15,917 nucleotides of DNA from Candidatus Woesearchaeota archaeon (GTDB lineage: Archaea; Nanobdellota; Nanobdellia; Woesearchaeales; UBA525), in the NCBI GenBank assembly GCA_013331575.1, contig DUGD01000013.1, forward strand, positions 1 to 15,917. The letters run 5' to 3'. The number at the start of each line of letters is the position of its first letter. Position 1 is the stretch's first letter. The notes under the pieces were generated by a model. It was given only the letters and a program-made list of their open reading frames with translations, made no database searches and was not told where the DNA came from. The translations under genes and the position numbers were made by a program. This document shows positions 11,540 through 15,917 of the stretch, one piece after another.

Positions 11540-12712
11540 CTATTGTATCTCGTCCATTTCGACGATGAATGCATCGCTTGTGGGCCATTCGGTGATGATG
11601 GCGCACGTCGCTTCGGGGAAGCGTTGCTTGAGCGGTCTAGCTATCCCGTTCAGTGCTTCGGCGCCGAGCACGAGTCGCAGACGGTGCATATCCACAAGAC
11701 CTGCATCCGCCGGCATCCCTTGCTCGCGCAACCACATGAGGATTTCGCGCAGTCGTATTTCTTCGGCAAGGCGCTCCTCTGAAGCGATGGCTTTGAGCGT
11801 CTTCTTGTAGGAGAATTTTGGCGGGTAGCTCAGGTAGACCGCGCCGCGTGTGAGCAGTCCCTCGCTGTCTACGATGTCAAAAGGCTGCTTTTCGTTCTCG
11901 GCGCGGCGGATGACCCGGTTGCCCATCTGTACTCGATCCTTGAGTTTGGTCGTGCAGAAATGAACCGGTAGCTTATGTCGTTGCGCGTGGAGCATGAGTT
12001 TTCGCGCTGCCTCGCGGCTACCTTTGATCGCGTAGCTATCGCGCCGGACTATCTCGTAGCCTTTCTTATGGAACGTGTCGATGGTGAGCTCGGAGATCTC
12101 GAGCTCGTTGAGGTTGAGGAAGGTGATTATCTTCTCTGCAACTGCGTAGTCGATGAGGCGTTTCGTCTCATCCACCTTGTCCGGCAGCACCGGGATCTCC
12201 ATCCCGATCGTCCAGGGGTACGCGAGTGCGAGCTTCATGCGCGGCCAGAACTTCTCGCTCAAGAGTGATGGGTGGAACCGTATCTCATCAAGACCTGCCT
12301 CGTGAAGGCGCCGCATCGTGGTCTCGTTGACGAGGATGAGTGGCGTGTAGAGGTGGATGTGGAATCCCTTGCCGAACTCCTTCTTGAGCGCTTTGATGAA
12401 CTCGCAGGTGCGGTCTAGACGCGCGAGTGGATCGCCCCCAGTCACACCCGCTCCCGTCGCCCTGCTCGCTTTTGCCTCTTCTATCATCTGGGCTATCTGC
12501 TCTTCAGTGGTGCCGGAGAGTTCGCGTTCGTTCGCGCACGCGACATCTTTCATCTTCTTCTCCGGTGAGAGTGGGCAGAAGAAACAGCTTGCAGGGCAGA
12601 GACCGGTCATGAAGAGCACGAGCTTCTCGCCCTTGACGCAAGACTTGCAGCCCGGAGCGAGATCGCCCTGACATAGGCTGTAGTACGGCGTCTGCAGTAT
12701 CTTAAGCGGCAT
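11540..12712 (-). CDS. Radical SAM protein related to pyruvate-formate-lyase activases (COG2108-like)
   Basis: The product is 390 aa. The radical SAM motif C39-x3-C43-x2-C46 (CPASCFFC) binds the [4Fe-4S] cluster that splits S-adenosylmethionine. GAGVTGGDPLARLDRT is the SAM-binding GGE-type loop, here GGDP. Before it lie C14, C22 and C25 (C-x7-C-x2-C), which could bind another metal. The central barrel continues through FHIHLYTPLILVN, LDEIRFHPSLL and MEIPVLPDK. The last ~150 residues include a Cys in PVHFCTTKLKDRVQMGNRVIRR, a pattern I associate with the archaeal COG2108 group. The substrate is unknown. The ATG at 12712 has TTTAAAAA on the minus strand 22-29 nt upstream, so the message is probably leaderless. 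It converges on the foldase gene. Confidence 0.88.
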   Translation of the reverse strand: MPLKILQTPYYSLCQGDLAPGCKSCVKGEKLVLFMTGLCPASCFFCPLSPEKKMKDVACANERELSGTTEEQIAQMIEEAKASRATGAGVTGGDPLARLDRTCEFIKALKKEFGKGFHIHLYTPLILVNETTMRRLHEAGLDEIRFHPSLLSEKFWPRMKLALAYPWTIGMEIPVLPDKVDETKRLIDYAVAEKIITFLNLNELEISELTIDTFHKKGYEIVRRDSYAIKGSREAARKLMLHAQRHKLPVHFCTTKLKDRVQMGNRVIRRAENEKQPFDIVDSEGLLTRGAVYLSYPPKFSYKKTLKAIASEERLAEEIRLREILMWLREQGMPADAGLVDMHRLRLVLGAEALNGIARPLKQRFPEATCAIITEWPTSDAFIVEMDEIQ

Positions 12713-12733
12713 AGTCTTAGAACCGACGAGGAG

Positions 12734-12741
12734 TTTTTAAA
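12734..12741 (-). promoter_or_regulatory. TATA box for the radical SAM gene
   Basis: TTTAAAAA on the minus strand, 22-29 nt before the ATG at 12712. The remaining spacer to 12862 contains a GGAGT/ACTCC pair but nothing I can interpret. Confidence 0.5.
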
Positions 12742-12862
12742 CATTCTGGGGTGGGGTGCTGCGTTGGTGGAGTCCGGATTACTGTCTTTGTGTTTTTGCC
12801 TTCGCGCGGGCACTCCGATCATCAGGTGGTGGTTGTAGGAACCTTCCGCTTTTGTACCGCAG

Positions 12863-13459
12863 TCATCCGAATATATATTCCATCAAGCTTCCCACCGCTT
12901 CCGCGACGTTGAGGACTGCTGTACGAAGCCAATAGCTATCTTGTCTTGGTACGTATTCGCGATAGTATTCGCCGCGATATTCCTCTAGATTCCCCCCGAG
13001 TTCCTCTGTGGCGGTTGAAGCCAATATTTCGAGAGTGGCTCCTCTTGTCGCTTCGGTAATCCTTGTTATATGTGTCGCTGTCGGCATACGGTACTGTGGT
13101 GGCGTTGTTTGTCGCGAGGTGCTCATTACTGGGCTAAGATATTGACTCGCTGTCTTCTGCCATGTCTGTTCTATATGATTCTGCATTATTGGTCCGATTG
13201 TGGGAATCTGTCTGAATTGATCGTAGAACTCAAAACCGGAATCTACCATGTCATGCATAGCGTCATAAGCATCATTGATAGAGCTTGCGTACTGTGCATA
13301 CCACGTCCTATCGCGAGTTTCTCTTTCTAACAAGCGCATCTCTTCGAACGCATGTTCTATTCGTTGGTATTCGGGCCGAAACAGTACTTGTGTGTACCAT
13401 GGTGCGGCATCAAACCACCTTTCAGTCTCGTTTCTTGCCTGTATTATCAGTTCTAGCAT
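12863..13459 (-). CDS. Unrecognised 198-aa protein under divergent operator control
   Basis: I do not recognise this protein. It is rich in aromatic and charged residues and looks soluble and helical, with no signal peptide. The N-terminal half is full of Glu, Arg, Tyr and Trp (NETERWFDAAPWYTQVLF, EHAFEEMRLLERETRDRTW). A short Pro/Thr/Ser-rich linker lies near residues 110-130. The C-terminus ends with a weakly hydrophobic helix, LRTAVLNVAEAVGSLMEYIFG. There are no cysteines. The start at 13459 has GGTGA about 8 nt upstream. The gene diverges from a winged-helix regulator and shares with it a promoter bearing two matching operator sites, so it is probably that regulator's target. Base composition is more A/T-rich than the neighbours, hinting at later acquisition. 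Confidence 0.7.
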   Translation of the reverse strand: MLELIIQARNETERWFDAAPWYTQVLFRPEYQRIEHAFEEMRLLERETRDRTWYAQYASSINDAYDAMHDMVDSGFEFYDQFRQIPTIGPIMQNHIEQTWQKTASQYLSPVMSTSRQTTPPQYRMPTATHITRITEATRGATLEILASTATEELGGNLEEYRGEYYREYVPRQDSYWLRTAVLNVAEAVGSLMEYIFG

Positions 13460-13473
13460 GTTATCACCTAACT

Positions 13474-13540
13474 TTACCTTTAAGGTAATGGTAATGATTA
13501 TATATTTAAATAGTTTACCATCTTTACTTAAAAGGTAAAC
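13474..13540. promoter_or_regulatory. Symmetric divergent promoter with two operator sites
   Basis: TTACCTTTAAGGTAA (13474-13488) is a perfect palindrome with a single central base. TTACTTAAAAGGTAA (13524-13538) matches it at 12 of 15 positions. Their centres are 50 bp apart, with the palindromic A/T box TATTTAAATA (13503-13512) midway. Each site therefore overlaps the expected transcription start of one gene (about 13475 on the minus strand, about 13530 on the plus strand). GTTTACC (13513-13519) and GGTAAAC (13534-13540) add another inverted pair. This is the layout of a repressor that shuts off both promoters, most likely the winged-helix protein encoded at 13541. Confidence 0.7.
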
Positions 13541-14128
13541 ATGGTCGGTACGTTCGATAAAATCAATGCGACGCTGAATGAGCTAGTGCTCCAGGTCTTC
13601 TCTGGCGTCGATTATGTGAGTAAAATCTCTCTTGAAACAAGCAAATCGATTCCTGTTGTGCATCGCCAGCTCGAAGAATTGGTGAAGGCGAACATCCTTA
13701 CCCGGACGCGGCAAGGGAAGCGCGTGACTTACGGCGTGAACTGGTCGTGCATAGCCGATGTCATCAACAGTATTGTCCTGCTCGACATCTCTGATGTTCC
13801 CGGTGCAAAGCAGCTCTCAAAAGACCAAATGGTACTGGCAACAAAAGAATTTCTCGCTCACCCGCACACGCAGGAACTCATGCGCGCCTTTTTCTCATCG
13901 CAAAAGGCGAAGACTGGCGCAACGGGCAGAGCATTCAAGGAATCGATGCGTCAATTCCTGGATGTGTTTGGTATGCTCTCGCAGGAAGAGCGCGACCGCT
14001 TCGCGAAAAAAATTAACGCTTCAGCAGAGGTACGTGCTTTTCTTGAGCATTGCGCGAATCAGTACGTGCAACGGCAACGACGCGATCCGCGTTTTGTGCT
14101 TGTTGAGAGAATTAAGAACGAGCTCTAG
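13541..14128 (+). CDS. Winged-helix transcriptional regulator (ArsR-like)
   Basis: The product is 195 aa. Residues ~15-70 form a winged helix: a first helix in NELVLQVFSGVDYVSKIS, a recognition helix in SKSIPVVHRQLEELVKANIL, and a wing in TRTRQGKRVTYGVN. This is the ArsR/MarR-like pattern of archaeal regulators. The remaining ~120 residues are helical (KEFLAHPHTQELMRAFFSSQ, KESMRQFLDVFGMLSQEE) and could bind a ligand or mediate dimer contacts; I do not recognise this part. Single cysteines in the wing-following segment and in LEHCANQ do not form an obvious metal site. The gene starts directly at the edge of an operator-like repeat, so autoregulation is likely. It diverges from the 198-aa gene, its probable target. 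Repeat copy 2 begins 29 nt after its stop. Confidence 0.82.
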   Translation: MVGTFDKINATLNELVLQVFSGVDYVSKISLETSKSIPVVHRQLEELVKANILTRTRQGKRVTYGVNWSCIADVINSIVLLDISDVPGAKQLSKDQMVLATKEFLAHPHTQELMRAFFSSQKAKTGATGRAFKESMRQFLDVFGMLSQEERDRFAKKINASAEVRAFLEHCANQYVQRQRRDPRFVLVERIKNEL

Positions 14129-14157
14129 TTCACGAAGATCAATGTCTTGTCATTAAA

Positions 14158-14323
14158 TGAGTGATACCTCGTGCTTTAGCTCGAGGAGAGTCGCCTTGGA
14201 GTCTGTCAGGCGCGAGAGGTGCCGGAGGCCTCGCGCGCCGTAACCTCTGCGTGAGCATAAATGCTCCGCGACTCTCGAGCTTTGCGAGGAGATGCCCTGG
14301 GCTTTAGTCCGGGGTTATTCATT
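14158..14323 (+). repeat. Structured repeat element, copy 2
   Basis: This is the second copy of the unit at 2811-2984, in the same orientation and again just downstream of a plus-strand gene. The left 30 nt and the 33-nt block at 14261-14293 are identical to copy 1. GCCTTGGAGT (14193-14202) is also shared, at the same distance from the left block. The central hairpin, GGCGCGAGAGG (14209-14219) with CCTCGCGCGCC (14229-14239), pairs at 10 of 11 positions but has no sequence relation to the copy 1 hairpin. In the right hairpin, five of the six differences from copy 1 fall at three paired positions. They turn two mismatches (C/C and C/A) into G-T wobbles and an A-T pair into G-T. GAGAGTCGC near the left also pairs with GCGACTCTC (14268-14276). 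Confidence 0.85.
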
Positions 14324-14360
14324 ATTGCTATTTTTGCTATTTAGTATTGGTGCTGTCTCT

Positions 14361-15629
14361 TCATCTCTTCTTCTCATTTTTGCGCTTCGCCATTCCCATT
14401 ATGATAGCAACTATGATGACTGTGGCGAGGAATGCTCCAGCGTAGAGCGGGTAGTGGTTGGGCGCAGGGCCTGTTATGTCGATGGCTGCCGATTCCGTGA
14501 ACGTGTAGATATTCTCATCGCCTTCGCTGCTATCCCCTTTCGCTCTGATGATGACATTGAGCCTGTGGAGTTTCGCTTCGGCATCGTCGCTCGCCTCGAT
14601 GGTGAATATCGCCGTGCCGGTCTCTCCCGGGCGGAGCTGCCCGAGGTAATCGGAGCGCACGTCCATCTCGAACGGTTGACTGCTCTGCTTGAGGATGCGC
14701 ACGTCGACCGCATCGGCGGTCTCCTCGCCTTGGTTCTTGACCGTGACGCGCATCGTTATCGTGCCGCCGGCAGTGCCTTCGCCTTCGCTTTCCGTTATGA
14801 TGATATCGGGTCGTTTCTTAACGACGAATGGGAATGCGCCGTTACTGATGTATTCGTTATTATCGGTATCCTGATAGGTCAACGTATACGCTATGTTGTA
14901 GAGCCCTGCTTTGATGGTGCGGTCGGTGTCGATGTAGAGCTGCACCGGGCGCTCTTGTCCTGCGCCTATGCTTCCCAGGCTGAGGTCGTTGTTGTTCGTG
15001 TAGCTGCTGCTCAGGCCGTCTGGGTAGTCGAGCTTGATGCGCACGTTCTTCGCGGTCTTCTCGCCGGTGTTCGTGATGGTGGTGGTCAGGAGTATATTCT
15101 TGTCGCCGCTGCGCACTTTCTCCGGATTGCTCACGACGTTCGCGATGCTGAGCGCGATGCCTTGTTTTTTCACAGGCATGGTGAATCGTAGGTATTGCTC
15201 GCTCTCTGTAGGGTTCCCGTTGTGCATCCATTGGCCGGTGAGCCTGAATCCATAGCTTCCTGCCGGGGCATTATCATTCACTTTGACTCGGAAGCGCTTG
15301 TTGAAGTATCCGCCGCGCGTGATGATCCCTTGCAAGTCCTGTCCTTCTGCGTCCTCTAAAGATGTGTATTCTCTGCTTATTGTGTCATCTTGCTCGAGCG
15401 TTATCTTGAATCGGTATGCGGGGTCGCCAAGGTGCGATTGTGCTGTGACGATGCCCGTCTCGTGGAACTGTGCGACGATGTCTACTGTGTCGCCGCTCGA
15501 GATGATCGCGGGGTCGAATTGGATGCTGTCGAGCATGAGCTCTGCGTGGGCTGATGGTGTGATTATCGCGATGATTGCCAGTATGGTTGCGATCATGATC
15601 GCGGCATTGGTTGTTGTGGTCTCTCGCAT
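14361..15629 (-). CDS. Secreted, membrane-anchored protein with CARDB-like repeats (COG1361-like)
   Basis: The product is 422 aa from the ATG at 15629. Residues 1-29 form a signal peptide (hydrophobic IMIATILAIIAIITPSAHA, then Glu). Three beta-sandwich modules follow: about 30-145 (starts LMLDSIQFDPAIISSGDTV), about 150-265 (VSNPEKVRSGDKNILLTTTI with NTGEKTAKNVRIKLDYP) and about 270-385 (RPDIIITESEGEGTAGGTIT with NQGEETADAVDVRI and LGQLRPGETGTAIFTI). The N.G...A..V pattern is typical of CARDB and archaeal S-layer-associated domains. A membrane helix near 395-415 and a basic tail (KRKNEKKR) anchor it, so the bulk faces outside. An open frame continues to 15866, but the signal peptide and GAGGCG about 8 nt upstream fix the start. 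It follows a thioredoxin gene with an 88-nt gap. Binding partner unknown. Confidence 0.88.
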   Translation of the reverse strand: MRETTTTNAAIMIATILAIIAIITPSAHAELMLDSIQFDPAIISSGDTVDIVAQFHETGIVTAQSHLGDPAYRFKITLEQDDTISREYTSLEDAEGQDLQGIITRGGYFNKRFRVKVNDNAPAGSYGFRLTGQWMHNGNPTESEQYLRFTMPVKKQGIALSIANVVSNPEKVRSGDKNILLTTTITNTGEKTAKNVRIKLDYPDGLSSSYTNNNDLSLGSIGAGQERPVQLYIDTDRTIKAGLYNIAYTLTYQDTDNNEYISNGAFPFVVKKRPDIIITESEGEGTAGGTITMRVTVKNQGEETADAVDVRILKQSSQPFEMDVRSDYLGQLRPGETGTAIFTIEASDDAEAKLHRLNVIIRAKGDSSEGDENIYTFTESAAIDITGPAPNHYPLYAGAFLATVIIVAIIMGMAKRKNEKKR

Positions 15630-15717
15630 GGTGTTCGCCTCGGAGTTGTGATGATGTTGCTTGTGTTTGCGTTGGTGGTGTTTCTTGTGGGTGGTGTCTT
15701 TTTTTGTCGTGGCCGTT

Positions 15718-15917
15718 TTATTGTTTGAATGCCGCGTTGATCTTCGCATCGAGTGTCCGTTTGTCTGCGTATCCGACGTGGCGGCCGATCTCCTGGCCGT
15801 CTTTGAAGAAGATGATTGTGGGGATGCCGCGCACCGCCATCGCGCCTGCAATATCGTTGTTCTCATCGACGTTCACTTTCGCGAACACGGTGCCTTTGTG
15901 CTCTTTGCCTGTCTCTT
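15718..15917 (-). CDS. trxA: Thioredoxin, C-terminal part
   Basis: The gene's 5' end lies beyond the right edge. The visible 65 residues match the second half of thioredoxin: FAKVNVDENNDIAGAMAVRG (third strand and following helix), then IPTIIFFKDGQEIGRHVGY with the cis-proline Pro of GIPT that packs against the active site, and a last helix ADKRTLDAKINAAFKQ. The CxxC active site would be about 30 residues upstream, outside the window, so I cannot confirm it. Thioredoxins reduce disulfides in the cytoplasm. The surface-protein gene downstream shares the strand, and the short gap allows co-transcription. Confidence 0.88.
   Translation of the reverse strand, partial: ETGKEHKGTVFAKVNVDENNDIAGAMAVRGIPTIIFFKDGQEIGRHVGYADKRTLDAKINAAFKQ

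Noticed and set aside
14292..15191. 299-aa plus-strand open frame
   Set aside because: It is antisense to the clear CARDB-like surface protein and begins inside repeat copy 2.
15630..15866. N-terminal extension of the surface protein
   Set aside because: The extended frame overlaps the thioredoxin coding region on the same strand and would bury the signal peptide about 79 residues inside the protein.
1..15917. CRISPR array or TnpB/transposase gene
   Set aside because: No regularly spaced direct repeats occur. No open frame shows transposase or RuvC-like motifs, although the two repeat copies have end hairpins of IS200/IS605 style.

Overview
The window looks like chromosomal DNA of an archaeon with mid-range G+C, possibly a DPANN-type lineage (placement is inference). 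The archaeal signs are A/T-rich TATA-type boxes 22-31 nt before many start codons (several genes look leaderless), a tRNA split by an intron in its anticodon loop, a signal peptidase of the archaeal/ER type with a catalytic Ser-His pair, and a fused AbrB-PhoU regulator. There are no rRNA genes, CRISPR arrays or transposase genes.

Layout, left to right. (1) 1-1.5 kb: the end of a MacB/FtsX-like ABC permease converges on a PhoU-family regulator. (2) 1.5-3.0 kb: a divergent promoter with an 18-bp perfect palindrome serves the regulator and an unrecognised 330-aa protein whose N-terminus resembles a double-glycine leader. A 38-aa zinc-ribbon microprotein follows, then copy 1 of a structured repeat. 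(3) 3.0-4.9 kb, minus strand: a pore-less voltage-sensor membrane protein overlaps Sua5 by 4 nt. (4) 4.9-5.3 kb: two adjacent structured, apparently non-coding domains. (5) 5.3-7.4 kb: tRNA-dihydrouridine synthase, a signal peptidase with an inserted coiled coil, and a small exported Cys-rich protein. (6) 7.4-9.0 kb: a small conserved hypothetical and a LOG-family enzyme (minus strand), divergent from a small membrane protein overlapping a zinc-ribbon protein. (7) 9.0-10.1 kb: a short hypothetical gene, inverted-repeat DNA, an intron-containing tRNA-Ile(UAU), and another structured intergenic RNA candidate. (8) 10.2-12.7 kb: a parvulin-type lipoprotein foldase and a convergent COG2108-like radical SAM protein. 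(9) 12.9-14.3 kb: an unrecognised gene and a winged-helix regulator diverging from a symmetric double-operator promoter, followed by repeat copy 2. (10) 14.4-15.9 kb, minus strand: a surface CARDB-like protein and the 3' end of a thioredoxin gene.

Functional themes are tRNA maturation (Sua5, Dus and the tRNA itself) and cell-surface or secretion functions (signal peptidase, foldase lipoprotein, surface protein, thioredoxin). The most unusual content is in the spacers. Two copies of a ~170-nt element share identical ends but carry unrelated 11-bp hairpins at the same place, and at least three other spacers have long-range perfect stems that look like structured RNAs. None of these matches an RNA family I can recognise by eye.
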